A DNA stretch of 64,000 nt from Jiangella asiatica (lineage in GTDB: Bacteria; Actinomycetota; Actinomycetes; Jiangellales; Jiangellaceae). This document shows positions 8,051 to 16,138 of this stretch, in pieces (position 1 is the first letter of the stretch; the number at the start of each line of letters is the position of its first letter). Location of the stretch: the NCBI RefSeq assembly GCF_004349065.1, contig NZ_SMKZ01000006.1, forward strand, positions 62,001 through 126,000. The letters run 5' to 3'. Position numbers and translations under genes: made by a program. The notes beneath the pieces were generated by a model. That model saw nothing but the letters and a program-made list of their open reading frames with translations. It was not told the DNA's origin and did no database searches.

Positions 8051-10538
8051 GACCTGGTCCGTCGCCCACGGCGCGCGCCGCATCGCCGTCACGCTGACCG
8101 ACGGCGTTCTGATATGGGAGGCCGTCGTCGGCGACACCCCGGTCACCCGGTGCGCGCCGCTGCACCTGCACACCGCCGACGGCCGCGACCTCCTGACCGG
8201 CCTCACCCACCGCTCCGACCACGCCGACACCGTCGTCGAGGAGTACAACCTGATCGTCGGCAAGCGGGTCGGCCGGCACTTCGTCGACCACCGGCAGCAC
8301 ACGGTCCGGTTCGCCGGTAGCGACGGCGGCGAGGTCGCCGTGGTGTTGCGGGCCGGGCCCGACGGGGTCGCGTTCCGGCTGGTGCTCCACGGACTCGACG
8401 GCACGACGGTGACCGGCGGCGACGCCGAGCTGCGGTTTCCCGGCGACGTCGCGGTCTGGCCGCTGTCCTACACGCCCTGGTACGAGATGCCGCGGTTCAC
8501 CAGCACGCTCGACGTGCTGGAGCCCGGCGACTACGGCTTCCCGCTGCTGGTCGAGCTGGCCGACGACACGTTCGCGCTGGTCACCGAGGCGGACCTGGAC
8601 GGTCGCTATGGCGGCTCGTTCGCCCGGTACGCCGGCGGCGGCACGTTCACCGTGACGCTGGCCAACGACGTCGAGCTGGCCGGCGCCAGCGTCGCGACGC
8701 CGTGGCGGGCCGTCGTCGTCGGTGACCTGGCCACCGTCGTCGCCTCGCACCTGGTGGACGACCTCGCCCCGCCATCAGTGGACGGGCCGCCACAGTGGGC
8801 CCGGCCGGGTCGTGCGGCGTGGTCGTGGTGGTCGGACTTCTACAGCGGCGCGCACCTGGACAAGCAGCTGCGGATGCTCGACTACGCGGCCGCTCGGGGC
8901 TGGGAGTACGTGCTGGTCGACTGCGGCTGGGACGGCGTCTGGATGCCCGAGCTCGTGGCCGCGGCCAGCCAGCGCGGCATCGGCGTCTTCGTCTGGGTCG
9001 TGTGGGACCACCTCGGCACGCCGGAGCTGCGCCGCAAACTCGCCGAGTGGGCCGCCTGGGGCGTCGCCGGCGTGAAGGTCGACTTCATGGAGTCCGAGGC
9101 GCAGGAGCGCTACCGCTGGTACGACGAGGTCATCGCGGAGTGTGCCCGCGTCGGGCTGATGATCAACTTCCACGGCTCGGTCATCCCGCGCGGCTGGGCC
9201 CGCACCCACCCGCACGTCATGAGCTACGAGGCGGTCCGCGGCGCGGAGTACTACGTCTTCTACGGCGAGCCGCTGACTGCCGAGCACAACACGATCGTGC
9301 CGTTCACCCGCAACGTCGTCGGCTCGGCCGACTACACGCCGGTGACCTTCTCCGCGCAGGCCCGGCTCACGACCGAGGCGCACGAGCTGGCGCTCGCCGT
9401 CGTCCTGGAGTCCGGTCTGCTCGACTACGCCGACGAGGTCGACGAGTACGCGAAGCGGCCGATCGCCGAGGCCGCCATCGAGCGCATCCGGGCGCACTGG
9501 GACGAGACCCGCCTGCTGGCCGGCCGGCCCGGCGAATGCGTGGTGCTGGCCCGGCGCTCCGGCCCGGAGTGGTTCGTCGGCGCGCTGTCCGCGCTGGCGG
9601 ACGCGAAGTCCGTCACCGTCGACCTCGAGGCACTGGATCTCGGCGACGGCGCGTACACCGCCACCGTCGTCACCGACGACGAGCACGACCGGCTCGCCCA
9701 GGAGGTCCGGACCGTCACCGCCGCCGACACCATCGACCTCGAGCTGCGCCCGAACGGCGGCGCGCTGGTCATGCTCGCGCCGCCCGGCCACGCCCGGCCG
9801 GCGCCGGCACCGCGGCCCACCGTCACCGTCGCCGACGCGATCGTGCGCGGTGTGCCCGGCGAGACGGTCGAGGTCGTGGCCGACGTCGCCGGCGGCGAAC
9901 CCCACCTCGTCGTGCCGCCGGGATGGGAAGCGCCCCGGCGGGCCGCCGCCGCGCCAGACCGCCCTGTCGCGTGGTCGGTCACCGTCCCGGCCGGCACCGC
10001 GCCCGGACACGTCGCGGTCCTGGCCGTGCACGCCGGCGAGCCGCTCGGACCCCGTCGTTCCACCGTCGCGCACGTCCGCGTCGTCACCCCGCTCGGCGAG
10101 CGGCCCGCGTCGCTCGTCGCCCTCACTCCCGTCGCGGCGGTCAACGGCAGCGGCCCGGTCGAGCGCGACATGTCCAACGGCGAGGGCAACCCCGCCGACG
10201 GCAACCCGATGTCCGTCGCCGGCGTGCACCACCCGTCCGGCCTCGGCGTGTGCGCACCGTCGGACATCACCTGGGCGATCGACGGGACCCCGGCCCGCCT
10301 GACCGCGTCCGTCGGCGTCGACGACGAGAGCCCTGCCGGCGCCCGGGCCACGGTCGCCGTCGTCGGCGACGGGCGCGTCCTCACCACCGCCGACGTCGTG
10401 TCCGGCGAGCCCGCCGCCGACCTCGATGTGGACCTCACCGGCGTCACCCGGCTGCGTCTCGTCGTCGAGGCGCCGGCCGCCGGGGCCGACCCCGCCCACG
10501 TGGACTGGATCGCCCCGCGCGTCCACCCCCAGAGCTGA
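8043..10538 (+). CDS. GH97 family glycoside hydrolase with C-terminal NPCBM domain
   Basis: 831 residues, longer than a typical GH97. An N-terminal beta-sandwich is followed by the barrel with AAWSWWSDFYSG, VKVDFMESEAQERYRWY and MINFHGSVIPRGWARTHPHVMSYEAVRGAEYY, all diagnostic of GH97. The family splits into inverting alpha-glucosidases and retaining alpha-galactosidases. Asp347 in VDFMES followed by Glu396 in YEAVRG suggests the retaining type with an Asp nucleophile, which is inference. Residues from about 600 hold a NEW3-like linker domain and then an NPCBM module (NGSGPVERDMSNGEGN..., GLGVCAPSDITW), a carbohydrate-binding fold. No signal peptide is visible, so it is probably cytoplasmic. 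The GTG start overlaps the ROK stop. Confidence 0.87.
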   Translation: MAETWSVAHGARRIAVTLTDGVLIWEAVVGDTPVTRCAPLHLHTADGRDLLTGLTHRSDHADTVVEEYNLIVGKRVGRHFVDHRQHTVRFAGSDGGEVAVVLRAGPDGVAFRLVLHGLDGTTVTGGDAELRFPGDVAVWPLSYTPWYEMPRFTSTLDVLEPGDYGFPLLVELADDTFALVTEADLDGRYGGSFARYAGGGTFTVTLANDVELAGASVATPWRAVVVGDLATVVASHLVDDLAPPSVDGPPQWARPGRAAWSWWSDFYSGAHLDKQLRMLDYAAARGWEYVLVDCGWDGVWMPELVAAASQRGIGVFVWVVWDHLGTPELRRKLAEWAAWGVAGVKVDFMESEAQERYRWYDEVIAECARVGLMINFHGSVIPRGWARTHPHVMSYEAVRGAEYYVFYGEPLTAEHNTIVPFTRNVVGSADYTPVTFSAQARLTTEAHELALAVVLESGLLDYADEVDEYAKRPIAEAAIERIRAHWDETRLLAGRPGECVVLARRSGPEWFVGALSALADAKSVTVDLEALDLGDGAYTATVVTDDEHDRLAQEVRTVTAADTIDLELRPNGGALVMLAPPGHARPAPAPRPTVTVADAIVRGVPGETVEVVADVAGGEPHLVVPPGWEAPRRAAAAPDRPVAWSVTVPAGTAPGHVAVLAVHAGEPLGPRRSTVAHVRVVTPLGERPASLVALTPVAAVNGSGPVERDMSNGEGNPADGNPMSVAGVHHPSGLGVCAPSDITWAIDGTPARLTASVGVDDESPAGARATVAVVGDGRVLTTADVVSGEPAADLDVDLTGVTRLRLVVEAPAAGADPAHVDWIAPRVHPQS

Positions 10539-10568
10539 ACGACACCCTTCCCAACGAGAGGTACGACG

Positions 10569-11852
10569 ATGAAGTCGACGAAGACCCTGATCGGCATCGC
10601 CGCCGCGGCGGCCGCTCTGACCCTGGCCGCCTGTGGCGACAACGGTGCCGGCACGTCCTCCGGCGGCGACGGCGAGGAGGTCGACCTGACCTTCGCCACG
10701 TTCTCGCCGGACCAGGAGCCGGCGATCCGCGAGATCCTCGACGTGTTCGAGGAGCAGAACCCCGGTGTCACGGTCGAGATCCAGATCATCCCCTGGACCG
10801 ACTACTGGAGCACGCTGCAGACCTCGACCGCGGGCGGCACCGGCCCGGACGTCGCCTGGATGCTCGGCGCCAAGATCGGGCAGTACATCGACGGCGGGGT
10901 GCTGCTGCCGCTGGACGACGCGTTCGAGGAGTCCGGGCTGAACATCGAGAAGTACCCCGAGCAGCTGGTCGACCTGTTCGTCGACGACGACACCACCTAT
11001 GCGCTGCCGAAGGACTTCGACACCATCGGACTCTGGTACAACAAGGCGCTCTTCGACGAGGCCGGCGTGGCCTACCCGACGCCGGACTGGACGTGGGACG
11101 ACGTCATCGCCGCGGCCCAGGCGCTCACCAAGCCCGACGGCAGTGTGTACGGCATCGGCGCGCCGCTGGACCCGCAGGCGACGTACTACAACACGATCTA
11201 CCAGGCCGGCGGCGAGGTGATCTCCGCGGACGGCACGACCTCGGGCTACGACAGCCCGGAGGCGATCGCCGGCATCCAGTTCTGGACCGACATGATCAAC
11301 AAGTACGACGTGTCGCCGACGCTGGAGTCCTTCGCCGACACCGAGTCGGTCGCCCAGTTCATGTCCGGACGGCTGGCCATGCTCACCACCGGCTCCTTCT
11401 ACGCCATCCGGTTCGCGAACGACGAGTACAGCTCGGCCAACTTCGATGTCACCGAGCTGCCGGGCGGCGTCGAGGAGGCCACCATCATCAACGGCATCGG
11501 CAACGTGGCCCTCGCCTCGACCGAGCACCCGGAGGAGGCCGCACGGCTGGCGGTGTTCCTCAGCGGTGCGGAGGCGTCGCAGATCTCCAGCGAGACCGGC
11601 ACCGTCATCGGCTCCTACGAGGGCACCCAGCAGGCGTTCGTGGACGCGTTCCCGCAGTTCAACCTGCAGGCGTTTCTCGACCAGGCCGAGAACGGCGTGG
11701 TGCTGCCGGTCTCTCGCAACACCGACGCCTGGGCCAGCCGCGAGAGCGAGTTCCTGACCCCGGCCTGGACCGGCGAGCAGACTGTCGAGGAGGCCGCCGG
11801 CAACCTGGCCGGCGCCATGAACGAGGCGCTGGCGCAGGAGAACCAGGACTGA
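10569..11852 (+). CDS. ABC sugar transporter substrate-binding lipoprotein
   Basis: 427 residues. The signal peptide ends in a lipobox LTLAAC near residue 22, so the protein is lipid-anchored outside the membrane. The body matches family 1 solute-binding proteins (FATFSPDQEPAIREILDVFEEQNPGVTVEIQ, then LPKDFDTIGLWYNKALFDEAGV). AACGAGAGG precedes the ATG. It is the receptor of the importer formed with the two permeases that follow; the neighbouring glycosidases suggest an alpha-galactoside. Confidence 0.92.
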   Translation: MKSTKTLIGIAAAAAALTLAACGDNGAGTSSGGDGEEVDLTFATFSPDQEPAIREILDVFEEQNPGVTVEIQIIPWTDYWSTLQTSTAGGTGPDVAWMLGAKIGQYIDGGVLLPLDDAFEESGLNIEKYPEQLVDLFVDDDTTYALPKDFDTIGLWYNKALFDEAGVAYPTPDWTWDDVIAAAQALTKPDGSVYGIGAPLDPQATYYNTIYQAGGEVISADGTTSGYDSPEAIAGIQFWTDMINKYDVSPTLESFADTESVAQFMSGRLAMLTTGSFYAIRFANDEYSSANFDVTELPGGVEEATIINGIGNVALASTEHPEEAARLAVFLSGAEASQISSETGTVIGSYEGTQQAFVDAFPQFNLQAFLDQAENGVVLPVSRNTDAWASRESEFLTPAWTGEQTVEEAAGNLAGAMNEALAQENQD

Positions 11853-11857
11853 GTCGA

Positions 11858-12844
11858 ATGGCGACAGGGACGACAGGGACGGGCGCGCCGGCCGGGGTCA
11901 CGCCGGCGCGCCGGTCCGGCGGGGCCGGCGGCGCGATCGGCGCCGGTCGCGGGCGCCGCGACCGGCCGAACCGGTACCCGGACAACCGGTGGGCGGCGAT
12001 CCTGCTCGCCGTGCCGTTCGCCGGGCTGGTGATCTTCTATCTCTGGCCGCTGGTGCGCACCGTGCTGCTCAGCCTCTCCGAGGGCACCGCCTTCACCGGC
12101 TACTCCGTCACCGGGTTCGACAACTGGCAGCGGGTCCTCGACGGCGGCGAGGTGTGGGGAGCGCTGGTCAACACCCTCGTCTACGCGGCGATCGTGCTGC
12201 TCGGCGTGCCGATCGCGATGGTGCTCGCCGCGCTGCTGCACCAGCGCGAGCTGCGCGGGCGGTCGTTCTACCGCACCTTGTACTTCGTCCCGGTGGTCAC
12301 CATGCCGGTGGCGGTCGCGATGGTCTGGCGCTACATCTACAACGGCGACTTCGGCCTGCTCAACGAGGTGCTCGACGCGGTCGGAGGGCCCACCCGCGCC
12401 TGGGTGGCCGACCCGGACACCGCGCTGTACGCCGTCGCCGTCGTCGGCATCTGGATGGCTCTGGGCACCAACCTGATCATCCTGGCAGCGGGGCTGGAAG
12501 CGGTGCCGGAGTCGCTGGAGGAGGCCGCCACGCTCGACGGCGCCGGCCCGGTACGGCGGTTCTTCTCGGTCACCGTGCCGCTGCTGACGCCGTCGATCTT
12601 CCTGGTGTCGGTGCTGTCGGTGATCGGGTCGCTGCAGATGTTCGACCTGTTGTTCATCATGCTCGGCCGGACGAACCCGGCGCTGGCCGACTCCAAGACG
12701 ATCGTCTACCTGTTCTACGAGGAGGCGTTCGTGCGCAACGACCGCCCGCTCGGCGCCGTCATCGCGCTGATCACCCTAGTGGTGACGCTCGCGGTCACCG
12801 CGGTCCAGTTCCGGCTGCAGCGGCGGTGGGTGACCTATGCCTGA
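11858..12844 (+). CDS. ABC sugar transporter permease (MalF-type)
   Basis: 328 residues with about six membrane segments after a 45-residue basic, Gly/Arg-rich N-terminus. The EAA loop is LEEAATLDGAGPVRRFFSVTVPLLTPS, where the coupling Gly is followed by the expected hydrophobic segment. The ATG at 11858 is 5 bases after the lipoprotein stop. The last 8 bases overlap the start of the second permease. Confidence 0.92.
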   Translation: MATGTTGTGAPAGVTPARRSGGAGGAIGAGRGRRDRPNRYPDNRWAAILLAVPFAGLVIFYLWPLVRTVLLSLSEGTAFTGYSVTGFDNWQRVLDGGEVWGALVNTLVYAAIVLLGVPIAMVLAALLHQRELRGRSFYRTLYFVPVVTMPVAVAMVWRYIYNGDFGLLNEVLDAVGGPTRAWVADPDTALYAVAVVGIWMALGTNLIILAAGLEAVPESLEEAATLDGAGPVRRFFSVTVPLLTPSIFLVSVLSVIGSLQMFDLLFIMLGRTNPALADSKTIVYLFYEEAFVRNDRPLGAVIALITLVVTLAVTAVQFRLQRRWVTYA

Positions 12845-13667
12845 GCAGCGTTCCCGCCGCCGGCACGTCGTCACGCACGTCGTCCTCATGGCCGGCGCCC
12901 TCCTGATGGTGTCGCCGTTCCTCTGGCAGTTCCTAACCTCGCTGAAGACGCTGGGCGAGTCGACCCGGGTACCGCCGACGGTGCTGCCGGAGGCGGTCCG
13001 CTGGGAGAACTACTCCGCGTTCTTCGACGTAGTGCCGGTCGGGTCGATGGCGGTCAACAGTGTGCTGGCGCTCGTGCTGCGGGTGGTCGGCCAGCTGCTC
13101 GTCGCGTCGCTGGCCGCCTACGTGTTCGCCCGGCTGCGGTTCCGGTTCCGCGGTCCGTTGCTGGCCTGCTTCCTCGTGGTGCTCATGGTGCCGCCGCAGC
13201 TGTTCGTGATCCCGCAGTACGAGGTGATCCGGACCATGGGGTGGCTCAACTCGGTCCAGGCGCTGGCGCTGCCGGGCATGTTCAGCGCGTTCGGGGTCTT
13301 CGTCCTCTACCAGTTCATGCGGACGCTGCCGGCGGAGCTCGACGAGGCGGCTCGCATCGACGGGGCGAACCCGTGGCAGATCTACCTGCGGGTGATCCTC
13401 CCGCTGTGCCGCCCGGCGCTGGCCGCGCTGACCATCCTGACCTCGCTGTTCTCCTGGAACGATTTGCTCTGGCCCTTGATCGTCAACACCATCCCGGACC
13501 GGATGACGCTGCCGGTCGGCCTGGCCACGCTGCAGGGGGCCCAGGGAACCGACTACCCCGTCCTGATGGCCGGGTCGCTGCTGACGATCCTGCCGATGGT
13601 CCTCGTCTTCGTCCTCCTGCAGAAGCAGTTCATCCGCGGCATCGCGATGTCCGGACTCAAGGCCTGA
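12837..13667 (+). CDS. ABC sugar transporter permease (MalG-type)
   Basis: 276 residues, six membrane segments. The EAA loop ELDEAARIDGANPWQIYLRVILPLCRP is well conserved, and the protein ends in FIRGIAMSGLKA, the usual C-terminus of MalG-type subunits. No ATPase gene is in the operon, so the importer must borrow a shared one such as the MsiK type known in actinobacteria. Its TGA overlaps the ATG of the GH36 gene (TGATG). Confidence 0.92.
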   Translation: MPEQRSRRRHVVTHVVLMAGALLMVSPFLWQFLTSLKTLGESTRVPPTVLPEAVRWENYSAFFDVVPVGSMAVNSVLALVLRVVGQLLVASLAAYVFARLRFRFRGPLLACFLVVLMVPPQLFVIPQYEVIRTMGWLNSVQALALPGMFSAFGVFVLYQFMRTLPAELDEAARIDGANPWQIYLRVILPLCRPALAALTILTSLFSWNDLLWPLIVNTIPDRMTLPVGLATLQGAQGTDYPVLMAGSLLTILPMVLVFVLLQKQFIRGIAMSGLKA

Positions 13668-15058
13668 TGGCCCCTCACACGAAAGCGTTCTCCATGCCAC
13701 TCCTCATTCCCGGGTTCGACGTCGTGCACGAGGTGGCCGTCTCCGACGGCGCCCTGGTCTTCGAGCACGGCTGGCAGTCCTTCAGCCCTACCACCGCCTA
13801 CCCGCTGGGCACCCGCCCGCACCGTCCGGTCTCCGAGCGCAACCGGATGCTCAACTACCGGCAGGCCTCGCACCCCGGCCGCGACGGCTACTTCAGCGAG
13901 GGCGTGCTGGCCGTGTCCGACGGCGCCGGCGCGGTGCACGTCGTGGCCGCGGCCGACCCGTTCACGACGGGGGTGCGGCTGTGCGCGTCGTCGTCCGGCT
14001 CGACCGTCGTGATCAGCGCGGACGGGCCGGTGCGGGTGCGGGCGTCCACAGGGCTGCCGGCCGGCGAGGACGGCGTACAGGCGGCGCTGCGGGACTGGGC
14101 GGTGACGGCGACCGCCGAGGCCGGGCTGTCGGAGGCGCGGCCCGCCCCGACCGCATGGTGCTCCTGGTACGAGTACTGGGGCGACGTGCGGGAGCGGGAC
14201 GTCGTCGACAACCTCGAGGCGGTCGGCGAGCTCGACCTCGCCGTCGACGTCGTGCAACTCGACGACGGCTACAGCGCGGAGATCGGCGACTGGCTCACCC
14301 CGTCCGACCGCTTCGCCGACCTGCGCGGGCTGGTCGAGCGGATACGCGGCGAGGGGCGCCGCGCCGGCATCTGGCTGGCGCCGTTCTTCGCCGGCGCCCG
14401 GTCCCGGCTCGCCGACGAGCACCCCGACTGGCTGCTGCGGCACCCGCACGGCGGGCCCCTGCACGCCGGCCGCAACTGGGGCCAGGACCTCTACTCGCTC
14501 GACCTGTCGCACCCGGGCGCCGCGGACTGGATGCGGTCGGTCTTCGCCACGTTCTCCGCCTGGGGCATCGACTACTTCAAGATCGACTTCATCGCGGCCG
14601 GCGCGATCCCGGGAGCACGCCACTCCGGTGCCGCCCCGGTGACCGCCTACCGCGACGGCCTGCGCCTGATCCGCGACGCCGTCGGGACGTCCGCGCACAT
14701 CCTGGGCTGCGGCGCGCCCGTGCTGCCCTCCGTGGGGCTGGTCGACTCCATCCGCGTCAGCGCCGACACCGGCCACACCGGCGCACCCGACGACGGCGAC
14801 ATGTGCTCGCCCAGCCAGCAGGCCGCGGTGCTGAGCGCCCGCGGCCGGCAGTTCATGAACGGCGTGTTCTTCGCCAACGACCCCGACTGCCTCATCGTCG
14901 GCCCGAAGGTCGAGAGTCGCGAGGCCTGGGCCGCGCACGTCGAAGCCACCGGCGGCGCCGTCGTGAGCAGCGACGGGCTGCGCGGCCTGGACGGGTGGGC
15001 CCTGGACACGACGCGGCGCCTGCTGGCCGCGGCTGGCGGTTCTCCGACGCGGCAGTGA
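13667..15058 (+). CDS. GH36-like alpha-galactosidase, short form
   Basis: 463 residues, well below the roughly 700 usual for GH36, mainly because the N-terminal beta-domain is short. Conserved barrel motifs are in order: WCSWYEYW, VVQLDDGY, GIWLAPFF, DYFKIDFI and IRVSADTGHT. By family precedent, the Asp in FKID (residue 307) is the nucleophile and the Asp in RVSAD is the acid/base. The likely reaction is hydrolysis of alpha-galactosides in the cytoplasm after import. An internal ATG at 13694 is an alternative start; the one at 13667 is translationally coupled to the permease. Confidence 0.85.
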   Translation: MAPHTKAFSMPLLIPGFDVVHEVAVSDGALVFEHGWQSFSPTTAYPLGTRPHRPVSERNRMLNYRQASHPGRDGYFSEGVLAVSDGAGAVHVVAAADPFTTGVRLCASSSGSTVVISADGPVRVRASTGLPAGEDGVQAALRDWAVTATAEAGLSEARPAPTAWCSWYEYWGDVRERDVVDNLEAVGELDLAVDVVQLDDGYSAEIGDWLTPSDRFADLRGLVERIRGEGRRAGIWLAPFFAGARSRLADEHPDWLLRHPHGGPLHAGRNWGQDLYSLDLSHPGAADWMRSVFATFSAWGIDYFKIDFIAAGAIPGARHSGAAPVTAYRDGLRLIRDAVGTSAHILGCGAPVLPSVGLVDSIRVSADTGHTGAPDDGDMCSPSQQAAVLSARGRQFMNGVFFANDPDCLIVGPKVESREAWAAHVEATGGAVVSSDGLRGLDGWALDTTRRLLAAAGGSPTRQ

Positions 15059-15068
15059 CACTAGGGAC

Positions 15069-15542
15069 ATGGGTGTCGATGTCGAGACGCGGGACCACAC
15101 GCCGGACGCGGACCACGCGGCGGTCGAACGCGCCATCGACATGCTGCGCTCCGAAGGTCACCGCATCACCGGCGCCCGGCACGCCGTCATCGAGACCCTG
15201 GCCACCATCGACGGGCATCCCAGCGCGGAGCAGCTGTCGGAGCAGGTGCGCTCGCTGCACCCGACCGTGCACCGCGCCACGGTGTACCGCACGCTCGAGA
15301 CGCTGGCCGCGATAGGCGTCGTGACCCAGGTGCACCTCGCCGGCAGCGCCACCACGTACCACCTCGCCGGCGACGCAACCGGGCGCGACCACCTGCACGC
15401 CAGCTGCCGGGTCTGCGGCCGCATCATCGACCTGCCCGGCGACCTGCTCGACCCCGTCATGCGCCGGCTCGCCGAGGAGCGCGACTTCGCCCTCGACCCG
15501 CCGCACATCGCGCTGTCGGGCACCTGCCACACCTGCCGCTGA
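15069..15542 (+). CDS. Fur-family metalloregulator
   Basis: 157 residues. The winged-helix DNA-binding domain (LRSEGHRITGARHAVIETLATIDGHPSAEQLSEQVR...ATVYRTLETLAAIGVV) is followed by the metal/dimerisation domain with RDHLHASCRVCGRIIDLP and a C-terminal CHTCR, which together form the structural Cys4 zinc site. The subfamily (Fur, Zur or PerR type) cannot be fixed by eye. It lies 10 bases after the GH36 gene on the same strand, but a functional link to sugar use is not obvious. Confidence 0.9.
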   Translation: MGVDVETRDHTPDADHAAVERAIDMLRSEGHRITGARHAVIETLATIDGHPSAEQLSEQVRSLHPTVHRATVYRTLETLAAIGVVTQVHLAGSATTYHLAGDATGRDHLHASCRVCGRIIDLPGDLLDPVMRRLAEERDFALDPPHIALSGTCHTCR

Positions 15543-16138
15543 CGCCGCGCACTTCCACTCCGCTCCCGTTGATGATCATGGTGCCGTGGCGCCCGTTCGG
15601 TGAAATCTGCGGTACGGCTGAGATGACGGCCGGCTGAACCGCTGCGCGTCCCCGAAGCTCAGTGGCTGCGTTCGACTTGATGCGACTTAGTCGCAGGTTG
15701 GCGCGACTCAGTCGCACATGCGACCTTGTATCCCGAAAGCCCGTGCATCCGACATCCGAGACGCCGTGAGACGGGGCGCGAGAGCGTTGAGCACCACCAC
15801 CGACACACTGGAGCGGTCGTTCGCGGCTGACGACGATCTCGTCAGCTCGCACAGCGGCGGCGGATGTCCCTGTGGATCGGCGGACTGTCCATCGGACTGG
15901 TCGTCACCGTCGGGCTCGGCGCGGCACGGGCGGTCTGCGGCGTCGCGTTGCAGGCGATGGTGCGCAGCCTGCTCGCCGCTGGCCAGACGCATCGGGGTGC
16001 TGCATCGTCGGCACGGCAACCGACCGTTCGGGTCGAGGGCAACGATCCGCCCAGGGACTTGCCGGACAACTCTGTGATCGAGTCAACCTGTGCTGACTCG
16101 ATCAGGTGCTGCGCTGTTGCTGTTGGCAGACTGATCAC
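15543..16138. other. 596-bp gap with operator-like palindromes and no convincing gene
   Basis: After the Fur gene there is a lone TTGATGATCA half-repeat (15569-15578), then two palindromes at 15681-15715, then about 420 bases with no frame showing recognisable protein character. One plus-strand stretch around 15870-15960 encodes a single hydrophobic helix but runs into low-quality sequence, so it is either a decayed membrane protein or chance. Confidence 0.5.
15681..15715. promoter_or_regulatory. Tandem palindromic operators
   Basis: TGCGACT-T-AGTCGCA (15681-15695) is a perfect 15-base palindrome, and GCGACT-C-AGTCGC (15703-15715) is a 13-base palindrome 22 bases further on, two helical turns. 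The arrangement is that of a dimeric repressor bound twice on one DNA face. No regulator gene adjoins them, so the cognate protein may be elsewhere or lost. Confidence 0.55.
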
